DNA of 64,000 bases from Blasia pusilla (Eukaryota; Marchantiophyta; Marchantiopsida; Blasiales). Below, piece by piece: positions 10,659-21,191 of the stretch; position 1 is the first letter of the stretch, and each line of letters begins with the position of its first letter. The stretch covers positions 15,004,001 to 15,068,000 of the forward strand of contig CM114273.1 of assembly GCA_050084515.1 (NCBI GenBank), given 5' to 3'. The notes beneath the pieces are model-generated. The model was not told the origin of the DNA. It saw only the letters and a program-made list of their open reading frames with translations, and made no database searches. A program made the position numbers and the translations under genes.

Positions 10659-11206
10659 ACACAGAGGCGAGAAGTACCAAAATATCTCCAATAAAGTAAG
10701 ATCCAATCTTTCTCTACACCATCTCACACCATAACTCTCAAAGGTGTTCGCTCTCTCTCATGTCAAACCAAACCCACTCTCCTAATGAGAAGCTTGGGTT
10801 ACACTCACAAGGCAAGGGATCATAGCTCCGCCGCCTCATGCCAAGAGGTTCAACAAAGAGAGAATGAGATCTCAAGCTCCCTCTCTTGGAGGTATACCCC
10901 CTTCCCTCTCCCAAGCCCTCTCAACGATAACCTATGCTCACATGTCACCTCCTTGGCTCTTGACCTACTGTAGCGGGTCAAGGGCCACTTCCCAAAGTGA
11001 AAAGTCAACTATCCCCAACATGGAAACTTACATGAAATTGTAAGTTTCTCTATATGGCTCCAAATGAGCCAAAACGAAGGGGAAACCTGCTCTCTCAGGT
11101 TTCCTAGGCCTCAACAGGTCATCCTTGACCTCCTCGGCCTGTCCTCCATTACTCCTGCAGACGCTCTGCTAAATCCCACTGATCTATCCTAACAGTCGTG
11201 ACAACA
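10659..11206 (-). repeat. Solo terminal repeat, right piece (rest of B, and A)
   Basis: Continues the B repeat interrupted at 880 (ACACAGAGGCGAGAAG matching ACAACGAGACAAGAAG of element 2), then about 510 bp matching the A repeats of element 2 (12083-12597 and 21724-22234). It ends with GTCGTGACAACA, the TG...CA outer end on the minus strand. No body is attached, so this is a solo repeat left by recombination of an older insertion in H. Confidence 0.7.
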
Positions 11207-11245
11207 GGCTTGCAATGTATATTGTGTGGTTTTGCTCGTGGCTGC
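11207..11245 (+). pseudogene. Start of PHD finger in H, resuming after block 1
   Basis: The sequence translates to GLQCILCGFARGC, matching GLRCMLCGSTRGA of element 2, including the first C-x2-C zinc pair. It continues the integrase fragment that stops at 786. After about 40 bp, at a shared CTCGTGGC-like sequence, it switches to leader sequence. Confidence 0.65.
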
Positions 11246-11790
11246 ACCGCACCGTCTCGATCGCAGAGCCGCCACCATCATTGGGGAGCACAGTGTGTTT
11301 TGTTGATTGAGGAGGGTATGCGGCTGAGTGCCGCACCCATAACAGAGTGTCATGCCGGATGTAGCCGTTCCGTGTCGCCAGTGCCGCACCGCACATCGAG
11401 GAGATTTGAGCATCGTCAGTACCAGAGGAGTAGGACTTGCTGCTTGGAGGAGTTCGTCTTCATGACCAAGTTAGGGTTGAGGTTTGCAGTTGTTGAGGAG
11501 CGATCAACATTTGTTCAGATTACCCATTCTGGTCTTTTGCCCTACACGTGTTAGGGAATTCAAGGTATTGGGCAGTTATGTGGGATATTGGGTTTCGTGC
11601 AAATGCTGCGAGCATCGTTAATGTCTCGGTTTAGGGGACATAGACGTGTGTGGGATGTCCAGAGTTGAGAGTATGTCGTGTCGATGAGATGATAGGATAT
11701 TAGCCGATTTTTCCCACCACGCTGCTTGTTGCCGCACAACACACATTTGAGAGAGAGAGAGTGTGTAGATTGAGTGCCGCATGTTTGACT
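11246..11790 (+). other. 5' leader of host element H, second part
   Basis: Matches the reverse complement of the element 2 leader from about 20740 down to 20170, including GTTTAGGGGACATAGAC and TTGAGTGCCGCATGTTTG. The homology ends at that ATG. In element 2 gag follows, but in H a purine-rich tract follows, so H has no gag. Confidence 0.7.
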
Positions 11791-12000
11791 TAAAGGGGAA
11801 AAAGTGGAGAAATAAATTTAGAAGGAGTAAAAATAAAAAGTTAACGATGGAGAAAAGAGAAGGGGAAAATGGAAGAAGAAATTTGATAAAAAAAATTTGT
11901 GGTAGCGAAAAATTTTTAAAAGGAAAAAGTGAAGAAGACAAATTTAGAAGAGGACAAGAAAATTAGAAGGTAAAGATGGGAAAAAGATAAGAGAAGAAAG
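11781..12000 (+). other. Purine-rich body of element H, left part
   Basis: About 220 bp almost entirely A and G on +, with repeated GGGGAAAA and GAAGAA words. The same composition resumes at 22235 after element 2. No coding content is recognised. Confidence 0.7.
11997..12000. repeat. Target-site duplication, left copy (element 2)
   Basis: AAAG before TGTCGTGCG; repeated at 22235-22238 after the other end. The purine-rich context makes a chance match more likely than for CCAT. Confidence 0.5.
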
Positions 12001-12082
12001 TGTCGTGCGTATAACACGCATGATCCCATGCTAACTCATGGCATCCAAACAACGAGACAAGAAGTATCAAAATATCTCCAAT
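12001..12082 (-). repeat. Element 2 repeat B2 (outer 3' end)
   Basis: 82 bp, TGTCGTGCGTATAAC...ATCTCCAAT. It aligns with B1 (12598-12708) apart from a missing CA-rich stretch of about 29 bp. The left edge meets the purine-rich body of H. Confidence 0.75.
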
Positions 12083-12597
12083 AAAGTAAGATCCAATCTC
12101 TCTCTACACCATCTCACACCATAGCTCTCAAAGGTATGCACTCTCTCTCATGTCAAACCAAATTCACTCTCCTAATGAGAGGCTTGGGTTACACTCACAA
12201 GGCAAGGGACCATAGCTTCCCCGCCTCATGCCAAGAGGTTCAACAAAGAGAGAATGAGCTCTCAAGCTCTCTCTTCTTGAGTTATACCCCTCCCCTCTCC
12301 CAAGCTCTCTCCATGGTAACCTATTCTCCCAAGTCACCTCCTTGGCTCTTGACCTGATGTAGGAGGTCGAGGGCCACTTACCAAAAATAGAAAGTCGATC
12401 ATATATTCAAAATGGTACTTACCTAAAATAGTAAGTTCCTCAATATGGCTCCAAATGAGCCGAAACGAAGGGGAAACCTGCTCTCTCAAGTTTGACGGGG
12501 CCTCAGTAGGTCATCCTCGACCTACTGATCGTGTCCTCCACTACTCACGAAGGCGTTCTACTAGATCTCACCGATCTATCCTAAAAGATGTGATAGT
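12083..12597 (-). repeat. Element 2 repeat A2 (3' copy)
   Basis: About 515 bp beginning AAAGTAAGATCCAATC. It matches A1 (21724-22234) and the solo repeat (10693-11206) along its length. Its outer few bases next to B1 (GATGTGATAGT) have drifted from the TG...CA consensus. Confidence 0.85.
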
Positions 12598-12708
12598 TGT
12601 CGTGTGCATACACATCGCTATCACCGAACACACACACAAACACGCATGATCCCATGCTAACTCATGGCATCCAAACAACGAGACAAGAAGTACCAAAATA
12701 CCTCCAAT
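12598..12708 (-). repeat. Element 2 repeat B1 (inner 3' copy)
   Basis: 111 bp, TGTCGTGTGCATAC...CCTCCAAT, abutting the purine tract. It contains an ACACACAC microsatellite. A B repeat is absent beside A1, the same asymmetry as in element 1. Confidence 0.8.
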
Positions 12709-12716
12709 CGCCCCCC
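12709..12716 (-). promoter_or_regulatory. Polypurine tract of element 2
   Basis: Minus strand GGGGGGCG at the B1 edge, the same sequence and position as in element 1 (1464-1471). Confidence 0.6.
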
Positions 12717-12888
12717 TAGCTGGTGGTTAGGTCCTTCTAACTCCAGATAGCCATCTATCCCTACCTACCATGACGTACATCTCTCGGACGCTAAGAGCAA
12801 GAAGGTCGGGTGCTCATGTGGCCCCATCGTTAGTCTCCTTCTTGTCATCCATGTCACAGACACAAGTTGGAATGTAGAACTACCTACT

Positions 12889-14452
12889 CTATGTATATCT
12901 GGGACACATCCATCGTCCCTGAGGAACCCTAGTGAGAGGTGGCGTCAAACATGCCATATGCCATCCTCTAGAACACCCATCATAGACTAGCATCGTGGCC
13001 GCACCACGTGTAGAACCACACAACATACAACGTAAGCCTACAGGAACTACTGCTAAGCTTGGATCTACTGTACCATCAATGTTAGGAAGGTGACATGGCG
13101 CACAATTACGCACATGGTCCTTCCATACCATACCATCGCGTCCCTCCAGCAAGAGAACACCGCATGGCAAAACGTCACGCACTCTCAAGATAGTGCGCCC
13201 TGCAGTCACATCCAACGTCATCGGTGCCAACTGCTGCAAGTAGACATAATCTCCCTGATAAAACCTCCGGATAGTTGGTCGATAACCACCATCCCGAATA
13301 GTCACATATCTCAACGTATCCCGATGTTGCGCAATCTCCAAGTTCTCGAACGCCATGGGCATCACTCTCCGAAACAACTCAGCCGTCTGAGAACATGCTC
13401 GCATCCATACATTGGTCGCGTCAAGGTCCAAAGACTCACCAAAGATCTCGACGAATGGCCGAGGTAAATCTGGCTCTCGGCCATAAAGTAGCAAGTATGG
13501 TGAAAAAGATGCTAAGGATGCATGCCTCATCGAATCAGATCCCATCGCCAACCATGGCAACTGGAGGTCCCAATCTCCTAGGTGACCTCTCTGCAAGCCA
13601 TACTTGCGTAAACACCTCTTCACCGTCTGTACAACTCTCTCCTCTGTTCCATCCGCCTCGGGATGATCTCGCGAAGTTGTGCGGTGGTCGATCAACGCCT
13701 GATCACAGAAGGCCTGGTACTCACCACGAAACTCGGTACTCTGGTCTGTCAACACCTCACCGGTGCGCCATAATGACTCAAAGACTGTCAAGGAAGGCAT
13801 AAGCTGCTCCCTCACTCGCTTTGTCAGGCAATGAAACCAACTCGATCCACTTCGAGAAGTGCTCGACCATCATCAACACATAACGACTATGACACTCCGT
13901 CGAAGGCAAAGGTCCTGCAAAATCCAAACTCCATATATACCCTAAGCCCATGATCGGTAATGGATGCAATTGTGGAGTGGGAGCATTGAACGATGCTGGG
14001 ACCCGATCACACACCATGCACCTGGCAACAAACTGCTGAACGTCAGTCTGCATGCCTCGCCACCAATACTGAATCTGGAGCAAGATGTACGTCCGCTTCA
14101 CCCCAAAGTGACCCAACTCCTCATGGGCATGCTGCACTAGTCGTGCTCTCTGCAAAGGATGTGGCACCACGCGTACTCTACCATCCTCCAAAACCCTCAA
14201 AACGTGTGTCCCCTCCCAACGGAATCGTCTGGCCCACTGTAGGATCCGATCCCGCTCTCTAGCATCCACGGTGCTGGCAACGCTGCCAGTACAAAGGTAC
14301 TCCAAGACAACTCCATCATCATGAATATCTCGGCCACTTGTTGTCTCCTCACAGGCCTTGGGATCCAAGGACTCTCCACTAGACCTCGCCATCGAAGTCT
14401 CCACACTCTGGCTGTCCATAGCCAACATGCCTAATAGGTTGAGGCGTGCCAT
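12889..14452 (-). pseudogene. Element 2 integrase with C-terminal PHD finger
   Basis: N-terminal zinc motif HAHEELGHFG...RCMVC; DDE core with SLDFAGPLP, VLTDQSTEF and HPEADGTEERVVQ; C-terminal module GDYVYLQQLAP, LEGRDGMVWKD, NCAPCHLPN. It then runs on in frame through DPSLAVVPVG into a PHD finger (about 13035-12895): CMLC, YDGC, GWHMACLTPPL, VPQGRWMCPRY. Two zinc ligands are Tyr instead of Cys: the third, which is Cys in element 1, and the last. There is one frameshift near 13800. A chromodomain, the usual extra module on plant gypsy integrases, is not seen; the PHD occupies its place. Confidence 0.85.
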
Positions 14453-14654
14453 CTTGGCAATGACTCCTCATCACTCTCTCCATGCCATCGAGCTCCAGTC
14501 GCATCTCGCTCACTCGGGCATGGGTTACGACTGAACCCATCTGCATCTTAGTTGAGCCTCCCAGGTCTATGTACCACCTGAAAATGATACTCCTGCAACA
14601 ACAGAGGCCATCTCGCAAGTTTCCCTGAAAGCATGTCAGACTCCATCAACCACT

Positions 14655-15900
14655 TCAGTGGTTGATGATTAGTGATGATGGTAAAGGGGTTGCCGAATAA
14701 TTAACACCTAAACTGCGTGACAGCCCACACTGCGACCAAGCACTCACCCTCATACAAGCTGTACTTTGCCTCTGCACTGTTGTTCGAGCTGCTAGCGTAA
14801 GCCACCATGAACTCTCTACCCTCATCATCATGTTGGGTGAGCGCCGCTCCAAGCCCCAACATGCTCCCATCTGTGTGCAACTAGAAAGGACGCCCCATGA
14901 TCGGTCTCCTCAAGATGGGCGCGGACATCAACCTATCCTTGAGCAACTGAAATGCTTACTCCTGCTCATCCCCCTAGTGCCACTCGTGATCCATCTTGGT
15001 CAGCAAGGTCAGCGGCTTCGCAATCGAACTGAATCCCTTGACGTACCGCCGATAGAAGTTCGCCAATCCCATGAATGCGCGAACACGGCTCACATCTGTA
15101 GGGCGTGCACTACGTGAGATAGATTCTACCTTCGTCCACTGAACACCAAGGCCCCCTGGGTATATCGTATGACCTAAGTACTCAATCTGGTCATAGAGGA
15201 ACTTGCACTTGCCTGGATGTAGCTTCAGCCCATGTAATTGCAATCGTCGAAACACCTCCTCTAGATGTCGCTCATGCTCCTCAACCGTGGCGCTAAAGAC
15301 TACGATGTCATCAATATAACACCTAGCAAAATCCAAACCAGCCAAGATCCTATCCATGACCCTCTATACTCACCTAGGGCGTTCTTTAATCCAAATGGTA
15401 AGAACCGCCACTGGTACAAACAATCCTTCCCGTGAGGATCGATGCCCCAAAATGTCGTCTTTCGCCTTTTGCCCTCCAACTGAGCAGGCGCGTTGATGGT
15501 ATCCGGCTCACAAATCCAATGAATTGAAAACCTTTGCATGACCAATCGCATCAAAGATCTCCTTAGGGGTGGGCATGGCATACCTATCGGACTTCGTCTG
15601 CCGATTGATAGGTCGATAATCCCCACACATCCACTTATCCGTCCAGTTTCCATGTACATCCTTCTTGGCAGGCATCACAGTCGCAGATGCATACTCCCCA
15701 TGCGACATATTCACTACTCGTGCTCCAACCAAGTCCTGGCTACTACTCTGAATCAGAGCCCTCTCCATATCACTCTACCTGTAGGGTCGTCGGAAGATCG
15801 GCGTATCATTCTACAACTCAATGCGGATCCCCGATCCCTTCACCATACCCAAATCCTCCATGCTAAATGCAAAGCAGCTCCTATAACTCCTGAGGAACTG
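14655..15900 (-). pseudogene. Element 2 reverse transcriptase and RNase H, broken
   Basis: Motifs in order: MCGDYRPINRQTKSDRYAMPTP, LPFGLKNALGE, CYIDDIVVFSATVEEH (catalytic YIDD at about 15322-15303), LKLHPGKCKF, YLGHTIYPGG, RVRAFMGLANFYRRYVKGFS. RNase H remnants lie down to about 14655 and include YASSSNNSAEAKYS-like sequence in a broken frame. At least three frameshifts separate these blocks. The region between 15900 and 16320 continues the linker to the methyltransferase. Confidence 0.8.
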
Positions 15901-16319
15901 ATGTATTCAGCGCCGCTCTCCTCTTGTCAACTTAGGGCCCATATCTGGCTCCCAAGTCTCCATCGTGACTACGGTAGGACTCTCCGACGCGGATATCGAT
16001 GGTTGCTATGGTGCAATCCCATTTTGAAAAACATCACTCAACCGCTCTCTTGCAGCCAAGTGCAAACTCTGATCTCCTCCACATGAAGTGCTCGGAACCA
16101 CGCTCGATGTTGTGGCTATCATCTCCTGCCATACTTGCAAAACATCCCAAGAAGTCCAAGGGTGTCTCTCCCGATCTCTCTTGGTGTGTCGATCTCCTTG
16201 AATCTCACCCCCAGCCACTGCCTCCACCATCTCGGTAGGAATGGGCCTCACCAACACAACCGTTGTGATTTGTCGCGATCTCATCCAACGCTGCTCAGCC
16301 ACTCCCAAGCTGAAGATCC

Positions 16320-17484
16320 ATGTCAAGTAGTTCAGGTCCATCACGTGACCTAAGACATGGCATCATGATGCCTCTGATACTGATGGGACTGCCATCACTC
16401 ATGTGGGAAATCCCATTGCCTGCTCCCACTCGTCGGCGTTGGGCTCCACGAACCTCTGAACGTGGTCATCCCAAACCAAGCCAAGACCGGCCTCCTTGTA
16501 TGCATAGGAAGCGGGAAAACTCACAAACGTGGGAAAGGCTGCCCGCGGCATGCCTATCCTGTTGACCACAGTCAACGGTGGCCGATCATCGTGCCTCACT
16601 GCCTGTGAGTGACGACCTGGATCCAGAATGGAATCCATTAACAAATGAGAGGGGCGCTCCACTCTCGCATACGCCCTCCGTAATACCGCATGGGGCACCA
16701 AGTTGGTCCACCATAGACGCGGGCGATGGGCTCTAGAACCTACACTCGCCGCATCCAAGAACACTACTGGGCCAATCCAAGCACGCACCTGATGAGCACT
16801 CGTCACCACCCGTGACCTCGAGTCTCCTAAGATCGGCACATTCTCTAGAATGTAAGCTGGAGAACGAGATTGGTGCTCCTGCAATTGCCATAAGACCCTC
16901 AACATCTCCCAAAATAACCGAGACCGAGTGTCAACCAACCCACTGCCTCGTCTAGCACTCGACTGGCCTTGACATGGCCAACCGGAAATGACCAAATCAA
17001 TGGTCCCTACCCGCTCTAAGTCCTGCGCCCCCAACAACGAAATATCCCTCGGTAAGGAACTCTGGTACCCCTATACCGCGGACGTAGACAATAAGTCGGA
17101 AAAACGTAGTTGTAAATGCGCCACATGTCGTGGTGAGACACGCCTCGCAACATTATCACTCTCCACATTTAAGTATTGTTGTACTCGCAATCCTGCCTGC
17201 AAAACAACAGCTTATCCGGTGCTAATCCCTCCAAAGAGATCTAACACTCGAATACCTTCCTCCGGGATACACAACAAAATGGATGTGGTATCCAAGGGTG
17301 TCATCGTAGCACTCCCTGCTACCTCGGGTTCCTCAGACCCGTCACACTCTGATGCAAACACCTCGCTCCACGGGGTCTGCACGTGCTCATCTGCCAAAAC
17401 AGGAGTATCCTCTGCATGGACATATCCCTCAATCAAATCACTAGGCCAAGTGATGGCATTGCTAAATGTTGCTAAGGTCGCCAT
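16320..17484 (-). pseudogene. Element 2 C5 cytosine DNA methyltransferase domain
   Basis: The most complete copy. Motif I: RVLDLFGGISTG (about 17255-17215); IV: ISGWPCQGQ with the catalytic Cys (about 16985-16965); VI: YILENVPILG (about 16857-16830); VIII: SRAHRPRLWWTNL (about 16735-16700); then MDSILDPGRHSQ, FPTFVSFPASYAYKE, and IX/X: EPNADEWEQAMGFPT (about 16455-16400). The order is canonical and the length about 330-380 residues without regulatory domains. Two in-frame stops (just after motif I, and before GYQSSLP at about 17080) are the only clear breaks. Target specificity cannot be read from the sequence. Retrotransposon methyltransferases were reported, from memory, in dinoflagellates and charophytes. 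Confidence 0.87.
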
Positions 17485-17490
17485 CTCTCC

Positions 17491-18100
17491 TCACCGTTGC
17501 TCGATCACTGCACATGTGAATCGAACGGGTAATGAACTAAGGCGCCCATCACTTGACTGCCATCTTTGTTTGTAGGACGCTGACTCCTCCCAATAATCTT
17601 GGGCAAACCCCATTGGGTATAACACTGCTCCACCAACCAAGACGTTGTAGGACTCTGCATCAGTCATTATCGCCTTACCTCGCACCACGGACTCATCTGT
17701 AGGATGTCTTGGGCGAATTCTCACCATGACCTCCTGTCGGATGATATACTATGTGGTACTCGCTCCATCCAAGGATGACTATATCCAGATTGGACAACGC
17801 TCCACATCGGCTCTTGTCAAGCCCAATCCTCTGAATGACGCTTTCCCCAACATCAGGGGTTGCGCTCCTGAATCCAACAAGACGGGTTGCAGACTAAAAG
17901 CTCTACCTTCGGGACTCACCCACTGGAAGACCTCTCCTCGGTTATCGAGCAACACAATACCAAGAGAAGCCATGGCATGCTCTATCGCGGGTCTAGCGGG
18001 CATCTCCGCCATCCTAGCAACCGCAGCCTGCCATGAATCTAACGTGGACCGCCCGAGCATCCGCTCCAAGGGCAGGTCCATCACCTCCTCTGCAATCACC
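17491..18100 (-). pseudogene. Element 2 aspartic protease
   Basis: VLLDSGAQPLMLGKASF (about 17885-17835) carries the DSG catalytic motif; NVLVGGAVLYPMGF (about 17660-17600) is the closing segment. The frame then meets TGA and continues in the same frame into the methyltransferase (ATG GCG at about 17484). In the ancestor the two may therefore have been one polyprotein. Confidence 0.75.
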
Positions 18101-18660
18101 TCTGAACGTGATGTAGGAACTCCAACTCCACGCTCACATAGCGTAGCGGCCAGCCGAAAAGCCTCGGCGGGCGTACCCCCAACGTCATAATATCGGAAGC
18201 AGAAAACAGAGGAGCGCGATACACAATGGTGGCCGCCCCCAACAACGTGCTCAAAACATGCCCCTCCTGAGCATCAACAATAGGAGACGCCGCACTCGCT
18301 TCTCCCATCGCCCTTTGTGCCTGCACACTAACAACATTACCAACTCTCCAGGAACTCTGATCAGGACCCATCGATGGGGTTCTCATTGCCTCGGACAACA
18401 TGAAAGACTGAGGAAGCCTAGTCAATTTCCTGGCGTCCCCTCGCTGTAGATCCAACTCTACGGCTACTCCATGCGTCACAACTGCGGCTACTCCGCGCGT
18501 CACAATTGCGGCTGCCTCTATCTGAGCAACCCCACACATCCAACCAAGATCCTTCATATCTCTGGCTGCTCCATATGATGTCAATGCCACGGATCCGGCA
18601 TTGGGTAACCTCAATGCCAAAGCGACAACCGCTCAGAGTGTTGTATCGAAAGCGACCATC
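18101..18660 (-). other. Element 2 gag-protease linker
   Basis: An open but anonymous stretch containing LPQSFMLSEAMRTPSM, shared with element 1. No domain is recognised. Confidence 0.5.
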
Positions 18661-20110
18661 CTAGCCTCACGTCGGCGCTCTCCTCAACAAGATCTAGATG
18701 GTGGTACTCTACCTCCTCCACGGGAAGCTCCACCACCTTGTCGGGCAACTCCAGTTCCTCGTCCCCCAACGGGACCACATGGTGCACGATCTCTAGGCCC
18801 ACCCGGACCAACTACTCGCTCTGGTGCCCTCTCTGGCCCTCGGTACGTACGTAACTTAGGATGTAAACTGAAATATCTGGCGCGTGTATGACCATACCTC
18901 TGACAATAGTCACATTGATAACCTCCTGGCGCAGCACCATCTCCTCCTCCATGCTGAGGCACACGTCCATGACCTTGACGAGTGCAATCGCCCTGATGAT
19001 GGGCTCCACCACATGACCAATAAGTAATAATAGGTGGCTATTGCTGAGCCGCATATGAAGGCGCATGTCTCTATGGCACAGCCTCCCGGTATCCTCCCTG
19101 AGCTCGTGGTGCCACAGTTGACCTATCTCGGAGTCCACCTTGCTGCATAGGTGGTGCAGACAGTCGCGACTGCTCTCGCCCATAACCCATGGTGGCCCAG
19201 CTCTCCTCCGCCATGTTGCGCTCAATGTTCTCGGCGGTTCTAAAAACATCTCTCAACGTAGGGGAGGTGTTCATAAGAAGCATCCCTTCCCGCATCCGTG
19301 TCCGTAGGGTCCGGTCCAGCATCGCGTACCATGATTGGATAGTCTGAGCCTATGTCACCTCCTGAGTGACGTTGATCAACCGGCGCAAGCGAGTGTAAGC
19401 CTCACGCAAATTCTCACCCGGGCGCCTGTGGAAGTCGTGGATGCTCCGCAATTTCTCCGTTCGTACCCCGTGGTAGCTCGCCCTCAACTCAACAAAGAAC
19501 TCAACCACGGGGTTGAACCTGGGACGAACCCGACTAGACAGTGCAGCTGCTCTAGTGCGACCCCTCCTAAAACATCACTAGTGGAAGAGGAAGTAGCCTC
19601 TCTTAACTCCTCCTCATCGGGGAATGGCTCCGTCCATGATACATAGTGTGGGTCGTAGTAGAGTCGCCATGCCTCAATCTCTTGGGCATATTTGTGGGAG
19701 AACTCATGGTAATCGTTCATGGATGCCCCCTCTAAATGCTGGAACATACCGTTCCATGCTCTAATCGGGTTGAACTCTCTAGAGTTCCTAGCCCGCTGTG
19801 AGTCACACCAACTCCTAAACTTCGCAATGAAGTCATGTAGCTCTATGGTGCCTACAGCACCCGAAAACCTACGCAGTCCCCTACCCCGGTCGTCCATCTC
19901 ATATGCCCAACTGGTAGGACCACTCAATGTGTACGGTGGATCACTAACACACTCCTCTACACGCTCCCCCTTGTCTAAGGACAACACAGAAGGAGATTGA
20001 GGTGGTCTCTCACGTGGAGACCCTCGAAACCTCGCACCACTCCGGGTAAACCCTCCAGAGCTACTCTCAGGTCCACTACCTCGCCTCTTAAAATCCTGAA
20101 AGAACGCCGT
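18661..20110 (-). pseudogene. Element 2 gag, broken
   Basis: Homologous blocks: GGFTRSG, FSGAVGTIELHDFIAKF, NGMFQHLEGASMNDYHEF, then AENIERNMAEE and the nucleocapsid. Both zinc knuckles have lost a ligand: YWSCGGAHHQGDC (about 19024-18986; first Cys is Tyr) and CDYCQRYGHTRARY (about 18912-18868; last Cys is Tyr). Frameshifts occur near 19480, 19070 and 18960. The start is not preserved. Confidence 0.8.
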
Positions 20111-21019
20111 GATGGCCCTTGTGCCCCTCTCACACGATCACTCTCAACCTCGCGAGTAATCCCTCACTCATTCATCCCAAACATGCGGCACTCAATCTAC
20201 ACTCTCCCTCCCCAAGACGTGTAATGTGCGGCAACAAGCCGCGTAGTGCGGCAAATCAACCAGGCTATCATCTCATTGACAACCTACCCTCAACTCCGGA
20301 CATCCCACACAGGTCTATGTCCCCTAAACCACATACATAAATGATGCTCTCAGCATCCACACAACCCAATATCTCCAAATAAACTATCCAAATCCCAGAA
20401 TCCCTCACGCGTGCAGGGTAAAGGACCAGAATGGGTAACCTCAATAAATGTTGAATCGCTCCGCAGCAAACCTCGATCCAAACTCGGTCGTGAAGACAAC
20501 TCCTCCAATCAGCAAGTCATACTCCTCCTATACTGACGCTGCTCAAAACTCTTCGATAGACAGTGTGGTTCCAACGGAACGGTGCAGCGTTGCAGGCGGC
20601 ACGGAATGGTTACGGACGGCACGACCCTCGATGGTGGGATGCGGCACTCGGCGACATACCCTCCTCAATCAAAAATAAACCCACACTCTGCTCCATAATG
20701 AAGGTGCAGCTCCCCGATCGAGATGGTGTGGTGCGGCCACGAGTGGCACGGCGTGGCAATCGGCGGCGCGTTGCGGCTACGGACGTCACGGCACGGTACT
20801 CGATCGTTGTCGAGCGGCTACCAATCACAACATAGCAGTATGAAATCAAAACTCAAACACCATAACCGGAGGTCATCTGCCATCATTGATTGATGACGAA
20901 ACTGCGATGACGGTGGCGGTCAAAACAAAGTACGTGGTGGCGACTCAAGTTAGAGGATCAACGAACGTCGTGCAAGACCCTCCACTCCGTAACAGCGGCG
21001 ATGGCAACCAAAGGGTGGA

Positions 21020-21150
21020 AAACGGATGGTGGACTGTTGACGGTGACGGTTGACCGTTGATGGTGACAGTGACGGTTGACCGATGACTATGACGGTTTAC
21101 CATCGACGGTGGACCATTGATGGTGACTATGACGGCGACGGCCGCCGCCG
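21020..21150. repeat. Degenerate minisatellite in element 2 leader
   Basis: Repeated words of the type TTGACGGTGACGG and GACCATTGATGGTGAC in imperfect tandem array, with both orientations intermixed. Confidence 0.55.
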
Positions 21151-21163
21151 GCGTGGCGGCTGA

Positions 21164-21191
21164 TTTAGGGTTTGAACAATTTAACCCTAAA
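21164..21191. repeat. Telomere-like inverted repeat
   Basis: TTTAGGGTT at 21164-21172 and AACCCTAAA at 21183-21191: 9-bp perfect arms that match the plant telomere repeat and telo-box unit. Only one unit is present per arm, so it is not a telomere remnant. Confidence 0.6.

Noticed and set aside
12889-13040. Integrase C-terminal chromodomain
   Set aside because: The Cys/His spacing and WHMACLTPPL fit a PHD finger; the aromatic chromodomain pattern is absent.
16365-16385. CTCTGATACT resembling a complemented initiator-Met tRNA primer site
   Set aside because: It lies within the coding end of the methyltransferase (SVSEAS), far from any terminal repeat, so the match is chance.
21164-21191. Interstitial telomere remnant
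   Set aside because: There is only one TTTAGGG unit in each arm, with no tandem array.
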